A model generated the notes under the pieces. The model saw only the letters and a list, made by a program, of their open reading frames with translations, did no database searches and had not been told where the DNA came from. A stretch of DNA of 64,000 bases from Eggerthella sinensis. Lineage in GTDB: Bacteria; Actinomycetota; Coriobacteriia; Coriobacteriales; Eggerthellaceae. This document shows positions 1 through 7,579 of the stretch, one piece after another (within the stretch, counting starts at the first letter, position 1; every line of letters starts with the position of its first letter). The stretch lies in the NCBI RefSeq assembly GCF_003339815.1, contig NZ_PPTT01000004.1:124001-188000 (forward strand), in the 5' to 3' direction. The translations under genes were made by a program, and so were the position numbers.

Positions 1-21
1 TCCCTTTGGCGATCGTTGCGC

Positions 22-27
22 TATACT
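22..27 (+). promoter_or_regulatory. -10 element upstream of the trpL leader
   Basis: TATACT is a near-consensus -10 hexamer, 38 bases before the proposed leader-peptide start. The matching -35 would fall at or beyond the left edge of the window, so only half the promoter can be seen. It would start the attenuated transcript of the downstream trpB-like gene. Confidence 0.5.
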
Positions 28-65
28 AGCCTCCGTACCCGGAAACCGAACCCGAAAGGTTCTTT

Positions 66-155
66 GTGCGAGCTGCTTCCAACACCGCTGTTTTCAACGA
101 CATCGCCTGTGCGATGCCGCTTCTCGGCGCGTGGTGGTGGAACAGAGAGCATTAA
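66..155 (+). CDS. trpL: Tryptophan-rich leader peptide (trpL-like)
   Basis: This is a 29-codon reading frame with a GTG start, preceded by AAAGG at 55-59 (6-base spacing). It ends in Ala-Trp-Trp-Trp-Asn-Arg-Glu-His-stop. Three consecutive UGG codons lie at 132-140, just upstream of a strong terminator hairpin. A second in-frame start is the ATG at 114, giving a 13-residue peptide, but that one lacks a good ribosome-binding site. A short peptide with a Trp run before an intrinsic terminator in front of a Trp-biosynthetic gene is the classic layout of ribosome-mediated attenuation: stalling at the Trp codons when Trp-tRNA is scarce favours readthrough. That function is inferred from the layout; the codons and hairpin are directly visible. 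Confidence 0.82.
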   Translation: MRAASNTAVFNDIACAMPLLGAWWWNREH

Positions 156-168
156 TCCCGGGTCCCCT

Positions 169-228
169 GGCTTCTGTCCACGCATACATACTCAGAAGAG
201 CCCTCGGAGATCCGGGGGCTCTTTTTTT
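169..228 (+). promoter_or_regulatory. Trp attenuator: antiterminator and terminator hairpins
   Basis: The terminator pairs 198-207 with 212-221 around an AGAT loop and is followed by seven T residues (222-228). An alternative pairing joins GGCTTCTG (169-176) with CAGAAG (193-198) plus CC at 201-202. This uses up the base of the 5' terminator arm, so the two structures should be mutually exclusive. Together with the Trp codons at 132-140 this gives a transcription attenuator for the gene starting at 280. A T-box was considered, but its consensus bulge sequence is absent. Confidence 0.8.
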
Positions 229-279
229 GTGCGCGAACGAAACCGACGAATCAACCGAATGCAAGGAAAGGAAACGACC

Positions 280-1665
280 ATGACCGAACAAGCACCGCAC
301 CGTCTGTACCTGCGCGAAGACCAGATCCCGACGCAGTGGTACAACCTGCGGGCCGACATGCCGGAGAAGCCGGAGCCCATCCGGCTGCCGAACGGCCAGG
401 TCGCGCGCCCTGAGGATCTGGCACCCGTGTTCTGCGACGAGCTCGTGCGCCAGGAGCTCGACGACGACACGGCCTACGTCGACATCCCCGAGCCCGTGCT
501 GGAGATGTACCGCATCTACCGTCCGTCGCCGCTGTGCCGCGCCTACAACCTGGAAAAGGCCCTCGGCACGCCCGCGAAGATCTACTACAAGTTCGAGGGC
601 AACAACACGTCGGGCTCGCACAAGCTGAACTCGGCCATCGCCCAGGCGTACTACGCCAAGGCGCAGGACTTGAGCGGCATCACCACCGAGACGGGCGCGG
701 GCCAGTGGGGCACGGCGCTCGCCGAGGCGTCCGCGCACTTCGGCCTCGATCTCGACGTGTTCATGGTGAAGTGCTCCTACGAGCAGAAGCCCTTCCGCCG
801 CAACATCATGGAGACGTTCAACGCGCACGTCACGCCTTCGCCGTCCACCACCACCGAGATCGGCAAGAAGATGCTGGCCGAGCACCCCGATTCCACGGGC
901 TCGCTGGGCACCGCCATCTCCGAGGCGGTGGAGCGCGCGCTCAACATCCCCGCCAACAAGGGGCGCTACACCCTGGGCTCGGTGCTCAACCAGGTGGTGC
1001 TGCACCAGTCCGTCATCGGCCTGGAGAGCTACGCCGCCTTCGAAGAGCTGGGCGAATACCCCGACATCGTCGTGGGCTGCGCGGGCGGCGGCTCGAACCT
1101 CGCCGGCCTCATCGCGCCGTTCATGCGCGACAAGATCAAGGGCATCCGGCCCGACACGCGCTTCGTGGCCGTGGAGCCCGCCAGCTGCCCGAGCCTCACC
1201 CGCGGCCGCTACGCCTACGACTTCGCGGACACGGGCCGCACGTGCCCGCTCGCCAAGATGTACACGCTGGGCAACGGCTTCTTGCCGAGCCCCGATCACG
1301 CCGGCGGCCTGCGCTACCACGGCATGAGCCCCATCGTGTCGAAGCTGAAGGCCGACGGCTACCTCGACGCCGTGGCCGTGAAGCAGACCGACATCTTCGC
1401 GGCCGCCGTGGAGTTCGCGCGCCTCGAGACCATCCTGCCCGCGCCCGAAAGCGCCCACGCCATCTTTCAGGCCATGGAAGAGGCCAAGCGCTGCACGGAG
1501 ACGGGGGAGGAGAAGACCATCCTCTTCGGCCTCACCGGCACGGGCTACTTCGACATGAAGGCCTACGACGCCTACAACCGGGGCGAGATGACCGATCATG
1601 CGCCCACCGACGAGGAGCTGGAAGCGGGCTTTGCCACCATCCCGCACATCGAGGGCGTGCAATAA
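280..1665 (+). CDS. trpB: TrpB2-type tryptophan synthase beta chain (PLP)
   Basis: The 461-residue product is a PLP-dependent TrpB-like enzyme that condenses indole with serine to give tryptophan. It has the GSHKLN motif with the Schiff-base lysine at about residue 115, the ETGAGQWG substrate loop at about 137-144, and a GGGSN phosphate-binding loop around 264. The length and the N-terminal extension (LYLREDQIPTQWYNL) match the TrpB2 branch rather than the roughly 400-residue TrpB1. The ATG at 280 follows GGAAAGGAAACGACC, a good ribosome-binding site; the longer open frame upstream is leader DNA. No trpA or other trp gene lies beside it, so it probably acts alone, perhaps salvaging indole. 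Control is by the leader attenuator upstream. Confidence 0.9.
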   Translation: MTEQAPHRLYLREDQIPTQWYNLRADMPEKPEPIRLPNGQVARPEDLAPVFCDELVRQELDDDTAYVDIPEPVLEMYRIYRPSPLCRAYNLEKALGTPAKIYYKFEGNNTSGSHKLNSAIAQAYYAKAQDLSGITTETGAGQWGTALAEASAHFGLDLDVFMVKCSYEQKPFRRNIMETFNAHVTPSPSTTTEIGKKMLAEHPDSTGSLGTAISEAVERALNIPANKGRYTLGSVLNQVVLHQSVIGLESYAAFEELGEYPDIVVGCAGGGSNLAGLIAPFMRDKIKGIRPDTRFVAVEPASCPSLTRGRYAYDFADTGRTCPLAKMYTLGNGFLPSPDHAGGLRYHGMSPIVSKLKADGYLDAVAVKQTDIFAAAVEFARLETILPAPESAHAIFQAMEEAKRCTETGEEKTILFGLTGTGYFDMKAYDAYNRGEMTDHAPTDEELEAGFATIPHIEGVQ

Positions 1666-1703
1666 GACGTGCGTCGGGGGCATGCAGGTGCTACCATGCC
1701 CCC

Positions 1704-2396
1704 ATGCACACGTTTCGAGCCGAACATATCGCGGTGTCGTACCCGCGCGCGGGGCGCGCCGTGCCGCTGCTGCATGACGCGAGCTTCGAGCTGGCGGCGG
1801 GCGGCATCTACGATTTGACCGGGCCGTCGGGCGCGGGGAAGTCCACGCTCTTGCGCGCGTGCGCCCTCATGCTCGCGCGCGACGGCGGCGAGCTGTACCT
1901 GGACGAGGCGCCCAGCTCGTCGTTCGAGCCGACGGCGTGGCGCCGTCGGGTGTGCCTCGTGCCCCAGCAGCCGGCGCTCGTGAGCGGCACCGTGCGCGAC
2001 AACCTGCTGCTTCCCTGGACGCTCAAGGTGAACGCGGCGTCGCGGCCTCCCGACGATGACGAGCTGGCGCGCCTGCTCGAGCGGGCGGATCTCGCCGACG
2101 TGGAGCCGGGGCGCAGCGCGGCGCAGTTGTCGGGCGGCCAGGTTGCGCGCATCGCGCTCTTGCGCGCGTTCGCCACAGCTCCCGACGTGCTGCTGCTCGA
2201 CGAGGTGGACGCCGCGCTCGACGACGAGTCGGCCTACGCGGTGGGCCGCCTGACGCGGGAGCTCGTGGGCGCGCGGACGGCCTGCCTGCGCATTCGCCAT
2301 CGCGCAGCCGACGGGTTCGCGCGCGGCACGTTCGCGCTGCGCGACGGCGCGCTCGCGTACGCGGAGCGCCCGGCGGCGGGGGAGGCGCGCCCATGA
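1704..2396 (+). CDS. fetA: ABC transporter ATPase, FetA (YbbL)-like
   Basis: A 230-residue ABC ATPase. It has Walker A GPSGAGKS (about residues 35-42), a Q-loop in VPQQPALV, the signature LSGGQ, and Walker B DVLLLDEVD. It is compact with no membrane segment. The stop overlaps the start of the next gene (ATGA at 2393-2396), and that gene is a UPF0014/FetB permease, so the pair forms a FetAB-type transporter. In E. coli this family exports iron and protects against oxidative stress; here the metal specificity is inferred only. The H-loop region reads IRHRAA, weaker than the usual SHD. The start ATG has only a poor upstream GCAGGTG. Confidence 0.8.
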   Translation: MHTFRAEHIAVSYPRAGRAVPLLHDASFELAAGGIYDLTGPSGAGKSTLLRACALMLARDGGELYLDEAPSSSFEPTAWRRRVCLVPQQPALVSGTVRDNLLLPWTLKVNAASRPPDDDELARLLERADLADVEPGRSAAQLSGGQVARIALLRAFATAPDVLLLDEVDAALDDESAYAVGRLTRELVGARTACLRIRHRAADGFARGTFALRDGALAYAERPAAGEARP

Positions 2397-3199
2397 GCGG
2401 CGGCGTGGTGGACATCGGCTTCGTTGAGCTGGTCGCGGCGAGCGCGTTCATGCTGGTGGCGGGCATCGTATCGTGGAAGCTCGCGCTCGGGCAGACGAAG
2501 CGCATCGTCGTGTCGGGCGTGCGGACGTTCGTGCAGCTTCTGGCCATGGGCTTCGTCCTGCTGTACCTGTTCCAGTATCAAACCTGGTGGATCGTGCTCA
2601 TCGTGCTGGGCCTCATGGTGCTGGCCGCCACGCACATTGCCACGTCGCGGGTCAAGAGCTCCGTGCGCGGGCTGTGGCCTGCCGTGTTCGTCTCGCTGTT
2701 CGCGTCGTCCATGATCGTGGCGTTCACGGTGGTGGAGGGCGTCATCCATGCCGACCCCTGGTACAACGCGCGCGAGCTCATCCCCATCGCGGGCATGATC
2801 ATCGGCAACGCCATGGCGGCCACGGCGGTGGCCATCGACCGGCTGTTCGCCGACATGGACAGCCGCTCGAGCGAGATGTTCACGCTCGTGGCGCTGGGCG
2901 CCACGCCGCGGGAGGCGGCGTTCCCCTCGCTCAAGGCCGCCATCGGCGCGGGCATGACGCCCGTGTTGGCGAACATGTCGGCCGCGGGAATCGTCACCAT
3001 CCCCGGCATGATGTCGGGGCAGATCCTCGCCGGCGCCGACCCGCTGCTTGCGGCGAAATATCAGATCGTCGTCATGCTCATGCTGTCGGCCGCCAACACC
3101 ATCGCCATCGTGCTGGCCTGCTTCCTTACGTACCGCAGGCGGTTCGCGCCCGATGGATATTATTTGGACGAGGGCATACGCCCCGATAATCAACTATAA
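2393..3199 (+). CDS. fetB: UPF0014 family permease, FetB (YbbM)-like
   Basis: A 268-residue polytopic inner-membrane protein with about seven hydrophobic helices. It carries family hallmarks such as GMIIGNAMAATAVAIDRLF and LGATPREA in the middle, and PGMMSGQILAGADP towards the C-terminus. Length and motifs match the UPF0014 (YbbM/FetB) family, the membrane half of a putative iron exporter. It is translationally coupled to the ATPase through the ATGA overlap at 2393-2396. The stop codon overlaps a TATAAT hexamer that could serve the next gene. Confidence 0.85.
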   Translation: MSGGVVDIGFVELVAASAFMLVAGIVSWKLALGQTKRIVVSGVRTFVQLLAMGFVLLYLFQYQTWWIVLIVLGLMVLAATHIATSRVKSSVRGLWPAVFVSLFASSMIVAFTVVEGVIHADPWYNARELIPIAGMIIGNAMAATAVAIDRLFADMDSRSSEMFTLVALGATPREAAFPSLKAAIGAGMTPVLANMSAAGIVTIPGMMSGQILAGADPLLAAKYQIVVMLMLSAANTIAIVLACFLTYRRRFAPDGYYLDEGIRPDNQL

Positions 3200-3200
3200 T
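3195..3200 (+). promoter_or_regulatory. Candidate -10 element for the 3225 gene
   Basis: A perfect TATAAT overlaps the fetB stop codon, 25 bases before the GTG start at 3225. No convincing -35 lies 16-18 bases upstream (TTGGAC at 3164-3169 is 25 bases away), so this could be chance or an activator-dependent promoter. Confidence 0.35.
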
Positions 3201-3224
3201 TGCTGCATCGTGAAAGGAAGATCC

Positions 3225-3575
3225 GTGGCTGCAGGCGAACCCAAGTTTTCCCATATTACCGTGACGCCCGACGACGAGGACGACGTCGTCATCGAGGCGG
3301 GCGCCCGCCCGTCGCGCTCCGCCGCTCCCGCGGCGCCGAGTGCGGAAGAGCCCGTCGCTGCGCCCGTCGAGGCGCCGTCGGCTCCGGCCGCACCCGAGGC
3401 GCCCGCCCGTGCGGAGGCCGACGACGCGCCGAAGAAGCGCGCGAAGGACGCAGACTACCAGGAGACGACCATCGACGATCTCAAGGCGGCGCCCATGCCG
3501 CTCGCCCAGAAAATCGTGCTCGCGTTGGCCGCCGTAGGCGTGATCGCCATCGCCGTCTACTTCTTCATGCGCTAA
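3225..3575 (+). CDS. Tail-anchored Ala/Pro-rich protein, unknown function
   Basis: A 116-residue product not recognised as any named family. The first 90 or so residues are acidic and rich in Ala and Pro and look disordered. The last 22 or so (IVLALAAVGVIAIAVYFFMR) form one hydrophobic helix ending one residue after an Arg-flanked Phe pair, so the protein should sit in the membrane by its C-terminus with the tail in the cytosol. The GTG at 3225 is chosen because AAAGGAAG at 3213-3220 sits 4 bases upstream; an in-frame GTG at 3210 lacks a site. It precedes another single-pass protein of unknown function by 33 bases. Confidence 0.65.
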   Translation: MAAGEPKFSHITVTPDDEDDVVIEAGARPSRSAAPAAPSAEEPVAAPVEAPSAPAAPEAPARAEADDAPKKRAKDADYQETTIDDLKAAPMPLAQKIVLALAAVGVIAIAVYFFMR

Positions 3576-3608
3576 GCGCTCCGTTCCACCTGTCAGGAAG
3601 GCAAACCG

Positions 3609-4775
3609 ATGCCCAAACATGCTCCCATCGTACCCAAAGGCACCCCCTCCGACCCCGCCGACAAGCGCATCGGCCTCACCGAGGCCTTTTCCCCCGTCGG
3701 CGACGCGCCGGCACCTTCTGCGCCCTCCGACGACAACGACGCGCGCATCGGCCTCACCGAAGCGTTCTCACCGGTTGGCGACGGCGCGCATGCGGGCGGC
3801 TTCAGCTACCAGGGCGACAACGAAGACGAGTACCCCGACGCGTTCGAGAGCCTCGAACCGGTCGACGCGCCCCCGCTGCTGTTCGGCGACGAGGCCCTGC
3901 CCGTCGAGCCCGAGGAGCCGCAGGGCCGCCACGGCAAGAAGGACAAGCAGGACAAGAAGAAAAAGGACAAGCAGGGAAAGAAGCAGCAGATCCCGGCCTA
4001 CCAGCGCAAGTCGCGCCGCATGCGCCGCGTGCTCATCGCCATCGTGGTGCTGCTCATCCTGCTGATCGGCGCGCTGGGCTACTTCACGTTCCGCCTGCTC
4101 GGCGAAAGCCAGACGCTTGCCTCGCAGCAGACGCAGGAGCAGCAGAGCTCCGCGGAAGTGGGCTCCATCAACAAGGACGAGACGAAGGACGCCGCGTCCA
4201 CCGCCACGAAGAAGACCGAAGTGCCCGACCTGGCGGCCGTGCTCGGCATGACGAAGGACGAGGCCATCGAGGCGCTCAAGCACGGCGCCACCGAGACGAG
4301 CTCGAAGGAAGTGAGCGAGGAGGGCAACCCCGTCAAGACGAACGTGACGATCGCGCTTACCGACGAGCCGGCCGACACGCGCTCGGGCACGCCCAGCGTG
4401 TACCTGGGCCTCGACGAGGACGGCAAGATCGTGCAGGCGGGCTACTCCGCCGCGACGGCCGCGCTCGGCTACGGCTCGCTCAGCTTCGTCGACGCGGTGA
4501 AGAACGAGCACATCGTGGAGAAGACGCTCGCCGAGGCCGGCATCGCCGTGCCCGAGGGAACGGTGGAGCTGCCCGCCGACAAAACGGCGTACTCCACGTA
4601 CGACACCGACGGCACGACGCTCGTGAAGGAGAGCTGCTCGTTCTCCGGCACGGTCGATCTCGCCGGCGCCGCGCACGAGTGGTCCGCCGTGCTGCTGTAC
4701 GACTACAAGACCGCCAACGCCTCCGGCAACCTGGCCGACACCATCCGCATCATCTACGTGTACATCAACGCGTAG
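3609..4775 (+). CDS. Single-pass membrane protein with duplicated N-terminal motif and PASTA-like segment
   Basis: 388 residues, not assigned to a named family. The cytosolic N-terminus carries the same 13-residue motif twice (RIGLTEAFSPVGD at 20-32 and 46-58). An acidic stretch and a Lys/Asp/Gln-rich run (about 108-127) follow, then one membrane helix (about 141-163). The outer part begins with a Gln/Ser-rich linker and a segment reading VPDLAAVLGMTKDEAIEAL, which resembles the start of a PASTA repeat, then a beta-rich domain to the C-terminus. The start ATG has AGGAAGG 7 bases upstream. A terminator follows at 4815. An exact motif duplication in an otherwise disordered tail suggests a docking or phosphorylation site, but this is inference. 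Confidence 0.7.
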   Translation: MPKHAPIVPKGTPSDPADKRIGLTEAFSPVGDAPAPSAPSDDNDARIGLTEAFSPVGDGAHAGGFSYQGDNEDEYPDAFESLEPVDAPPLLFGDEALPVEPEEPQGRHGKKDKQDKKKKDKQGKKQQIPAYQRKSRRMRRVLIAIVVLLILLIGALGYFTFRLLGESQTLASQQTQEQQSSAEVGSINKDETKDAASTATKKTEVPDLAAVLGMTKDEAIEALKHGATETSSKEVSEEGNPVKTNVTIALTDEPADTRSGTPSVYLGLDEDGKIVQAGYSAATAALGYGSLSFVDAVKNEHIVEKTLAEAGIAVPEGTVELPADKTAYSTYDTDGTTLVKESCSFSGTVDLAGAAHEWSAVLLYDYKTANASGNLADTIRIIYVYINA

Positions 4776-4814
4776 GGGTTGCGTCCCCTCGCGTGCTGCT
4801 CGAACCGGTCATGC

Positions 4815-4847
4815 CGCGCCGCCCCCTCCGGGGCGGCGCGCTTGTTT
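4815..4847 (+). terminator. Intrinsic terminator after the 3609-4775 gene
   Basis: An 11-bp perfect GC stem (4815-4825 with 4830-4840, loop CTCC) is followed by CTTGTTTT. It separates the membrane-protein gene from the dha operon promoter at 4855. Confidence 0.8.
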
Positions 4848-4854
4848 TCGCCCA

Positions 4855-4883
4855 TTGACCGCGCGATACGTTGCGGGTAGAGT
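4855..4883 (+). promoter_or_regulatory. Sigma-70-type promoter of the dhaL operon
   Basis: TTGACC (4855-4860), a 17-base spacer and TAGAGT (4878-4883) form a good housekeeping promoter directly after the upstream terminator. The predicted transcript start near 4890 leaves a leader of about 30 bases with AAGGGG before the ATG at 4921. Confidence 0.7.
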
Positions 4884-4920
4884 TTGCAGCAAGCGATAAC
4901 CGACGGGAAGGGGCCCATCC

Positions 4921-5556
4921 ATGATCGATCGGGACACGTTCAAGCGCATGATGCGCGCGAGCGCGCAGCTCATGCTCGAACAGGCCGACGCGTTGAGCGA
5001 CATCGATTCGCGGTTCGGCGACGGCGACCACGGCATCACCATCACGAAAATCGCGAAGCTCATGAACGAGCGCGTCGAAGCGTGGGGCGACGATTCCCTC
5101 AAGGACTTCCTCGACGAGCTGGGCATGGGCGCCATGGCCGTGCGCGGCGGCTCGGCCGGCCCCCTCTACGGCACGATGATCTCCGGTTTGGGCGTCGAGC
5201 TCGGCGACGACGAGAGCGAGATCTCGGCCGACGCTGCGCGCCGCATGTTCGCCGGCGCCCTCGCCGAGATGCGGGACATCACGGCCGCCGCCGTGGGCGA
5301 CAAGACCATGATGGACGCGCTCATCCCCGCCGTGGAAGCGGCGCAAGCCTGCGATGCGGCCGCCTGCGATGCGGCTGCCGTGTTCGCCGCCGCGGCCGAT
5401 GCCGCCGAGGCGGGCGCGAAGGCGTCCGAGGGCTTCGCCTCGAAGTTCGGCCGTGCGCGCAGCTACGGCGACGCCACCATCGGCACGCCCGATGCCGGCG
5501 CCGTGTCCACCGCGCTCTTCCTGCGCGGTCTCGCGTCGGGCGCCGCGCGCCTGTAA
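4921..5556 (+). CDS. dhaL: DhaL-type dihydroxyacetone kinase nucleotide-binding subunit
   Basis: A 211-residue protein matching the DhaL (Dak phosphatase) fold. It has the Mg-ADP-binding motif DSRFGDGDHG at about residues 28-37, the GDKTMMDAL helix at about 123-131, and a C-terminal SYGDATIGTPDAGA. The family donates the phosphate to dihydroxyacetone bound on DhaK. It is the first gene of a four-gene operon and has its own promoter. An Ala-rich insertion (about 141-165) looks lineage-specific. In PTS-type kinases DhaL is recharged by DhaM; no DhaM is present here, so it may use ATP directly or a DhaM encoded elsewhere. Confidence 0.85.
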   Translation: MIDRDTFKRMMRASAQLMLEQADALSDIDSRFGDGDHGITITKIAKLMNERVEAWGDDSLKDFLDELGMGAMAVRGGSAGPLYGTMISGLGVELGDDESEISADAARRMFAGALAEMRDITAAAVGDKTMMDALIPAVEAAQACDAAACDAAAVFAAAADAAEAGAKASEGFASKFGRARSYGDATIGTPDAGAVSTALFLRGLASGAARL

Positions 5557-5635
5557 GCGCCGCCCGTCCTTTCCGGAACCTTCCCGCCGCCCGCGCGGCG
5601 GGTCGTCAGCCATCCACCTACGTAGGAGGACCACC

Positions 5636-6634
5636 ATGCAGATGAAGAAGTTCATCAACGGCCCCGACAACCTCACCGCGGAGCTGCTCGAGGGCCTGGC
5701 CTTGGCCAACCCCGACATCCTCGAGCTGGGCGAGGACAACATGGTCATCAACAAGAAGCTGGCCGAGGCCGACCGCGTGACCATCGTCACGCAGGGCGGG
5801 TCGGGCCACGAGCCCGCCATCGAGGGTTTCGTGGGCGAGGGCATGGTGGACATCGACGTCGTGGGCGACATCTTCGCCGCGCCCGGCCCGCAGGCCTGCG
5901 TCGACGCCATCAAGCTGGCCGACAAGGGCAAGGGCGTGCTCTACATCGTGCTCAACCACGCCGGCGACATGCTCACCGGCAACATGACCATGAAGCAGTG
6001 CAAGAAGCAGGGCCTCAACGTGGTGAAGGTGGTCACGCAGGAGGACGTGTCGAACGCCCCGCGCGAGAACGCCGACGACCGTCGCGGCCTCGTGGGCTGC
6101 ATCCCCACGTACAAGATCGCCGGCGCTGCGGCGGCCGAGGGCATGAGCCTCGAAGAGGTGGCCGCCGTCGCGCAGCGCTTCGCCGACAACATGGCGACCC
6201 TGGCCGTGGCCGTGCGCGGCGCGACGCATCCGCAGACGGGCACGCTTCTGGCCGAGCTCGGCGACGACGAGATGGAAATCGGCATGGGGCAGCACGGCGA
6301 GGAGGGCGGCGGCCGCCAGCCCATGAAGTCCGCCGACGAGACCGCGGCCATCATGGTGAACGCGCTCGTCAAGGACATCGGCATCGAGCCGGGCGAGAAG
6401 GTCATGCTCATCATCAACGGCTCGGGCGCCACCACGCTCATGGAGCAGCTCATCGTCTACCGCGCCGCCGTGCACGAGCTGGCGAAGCAGGACATCGAGG
6501 TCGTGGCGAACTTCGTCGGCGAGATGCTGACCGTCCAGGAGCAGGCCGGCTTCCAGATGTTCATGGCCCGCATGGACGACGAGCTCCTGCGCCTCTGGAA
6601 CGCCCCCTGCACCACGCCGTATTTGAAGAAGTAG
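5636..6634 (+). CDS. dhaK: DhaK-type dihydroxyacetone kinase subunit, divergent active site
   Basis: A 332-residue DhaK homologue, the subunit that binds the ketose substrate covalently. GGSGHE places one conserved His at 58, and GMGQHGE places the hemiaminal-forming His at 220. The usual VKNYTGD loop reads VLNHAGD (Asp111 kept; the Lys and Tyr changed), so the substrate pocket differs from classical dihydroxyacetone kinase, and another ketose or triose is possible. GGAGGA lies 5 bases before the ATG. It sits 79 bases after dhaL and 9 before an aldolase gene, so the kinase and aldolase probably work in one pathway. Confidence 0.83.
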   Translation: MQMKKFINGPDNLTAELLEGLALANPDILELGEDNMVINKKLAEADRVTIVTQGGSGHEPAIEGFVGEGMVDIDVVGDIFAAPGPQACVDAIKLADKGKGVLYIVLNHAGDMLTGNMTMKQCKKQGLNVVKVVTQEDVSNAPRENADDRRGLVGCIPTYKIAGAAAAEGMSLEEVAAVAQRFADNMATLAVAVRGATHPQTGTLLAELGDDEMEIGMGQHGEEGGGRQPMKSADETAAIMVNALVKDIGIEPGEKVMLIINGSGATTLMEQLIVYRAAVHELAKQDIEVVANFVGEMLTVQEQAGFQMFMARMDDELLRLWNAPCTTPYLKK

Positions 6635-6643
6635 GAGGGCTCC

Positions 6644-7486
6644 ATGCTCGCATCTCTCACTTCCGTCCTCGCTTGGGCCGAGGAGCGCGGCTGCGCCGCC
6701 GCGGCGTTCGACACGCCGAACCTCGAGCTGCTGCTCGCGGCCATCGGCGCCGCCGAAGCGCGCGACGAGCCCGTCATCATCCAGCACGCGCAGCTGCACG
6801 AGCACGAGACGTCCATCGACGTCATCGGCCCCATCATGGTCATGCGCGCCGAGGCCGCCCGCGTGCCGGTGTGCGTCATGCTCGACCACGGCGAGGATAT
6901 CGAGTACGTGCGCCGCGCCCTCGATCGGGGATTCTCGGCCATCATGATCGACGGCTCGCAGCTGCCCTACGAGGAGAACGTGGCGCTCACCCTCGGCGCG
7001 GTGGAGCTCGCCCACGACTACGGTGCCGACGTGGAAGCCGAGATCGGCTTCACGACGGGCCACGAGGGCCTCGAGCATGCCGACGACGAACGCGAGAACG
7101 TCTACACCGACCCCGACGAGGCCGCGCGCTTCGTGGCCGACACCGGCATCGACGCGCTCGCGGCGTCCGTGGGCACGGTGCACGGCTTCTACCAAGCCGA
7201 GCCCAAGCTCGACTTCCACCTCATCGAGGAGCTGCGCATCCGCTGCGGCGTGCCGCTCGTCATGCACGGCGGCAGCGGCCTGTCGCGCGAGGATACCCGT
7301 GCGGCCATCGCGGCGGGCATCCGCAAGATCAACTACTTCAGCTACATGAGCAACGCGGGCGTGCGCGCCGTGGAGGCGCTCATCGCCGATGCGCACCCGA
7401 AGTACTTCCACGCCCTCGCCAACGCCGCCACCGAGGCGATGCAGGCCGACGCGGAAGCGGCCATGGACATGTTCTCAATGCGCTAA
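6644..7486 (+). CDS. Class II ketose-bisphosphate aldolase family
   Basis: 280 residues of the zinc-dependent class II aldolase family (FbaA/GatY/KbaY type), which cleaves ketose bisphosphates into dihydroxyacetone phosphate and an aldehyde. The TIM-barrel signatures are present: DHGED (Zn His, about residues 83-87), SVGTVHGFY, MHGGSGLS and the phosphate-binding IRKINYFS near the C-terminus. The length is near the usual 280-285. The precise substrate cannot be fixed; the link to DhaKL suggests that DHAP or a related ketose phosphate is the shared metabolite. GGAGGG lies directly before the ATG, and the gene follows dhaK by 9 bases. Confidence 0.85.
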   Translation: MLASLTSVLAWAEERGCAAAAFDTPNLELLLAAIGAAEARDEPVIIQHAQLHEHETSIDVIGPIMVMRAEAARVPVCVMLDHGEDIEYVRRALDRGFSAIMIDGSQLPYEENVALTLGAVELAHDYGADVEAEIGFTTGHEGLEHADDERENVYTDPDEAARFVADTGIDALAASVGTVHGFYQAEPKLDFHLIEELRIRCGVPLVMHGGSGLSREDTRAAIAAGIRKINYFSYMSNAGVRAVEALIADAHPKYFHALANAATEAMQADAEAAMDMFSMR

Positions 7487-7493
7487 AACCCTT

Positions 7494-7562
7494 GCCATCC
7501 TGAGCACCGCGAAGCGGGGCGCAGGGGGCTGCCGCGCAAGCGGCAGAGGGGTCGAAAGATCT
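7494..7562 (+). repeat. Hairpin-forming intergenic repeat-like segment
   Basis: The gap between the aldolase and the next gene holds CATCCTGAGC, two small hairpins (CCGC-GAA-GCGG; CTGCCGC at 7529-7535 with GCGGCAG at 7540-7546) and AAAGATCTTCG. The composition recalls dispersed extragenic repeats of the CATCCTGAGC...GATCT kind. Only one copy is seen in this window. It could also process or stabilise the operon mRNA. Confidence 0.35.
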
Positions 7563-7579
7563 TCGAGAAAGGACGCACT

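Noticed and set aside
121-230. T-box riboswitch upstream of the trpB-like gene
   Set aside because: GGTGGAAC resembles part of a T-box bulge, but the rest of the consensus is missing, and the same bases read as three Trp codons in a leader peptide, which explains the region better.
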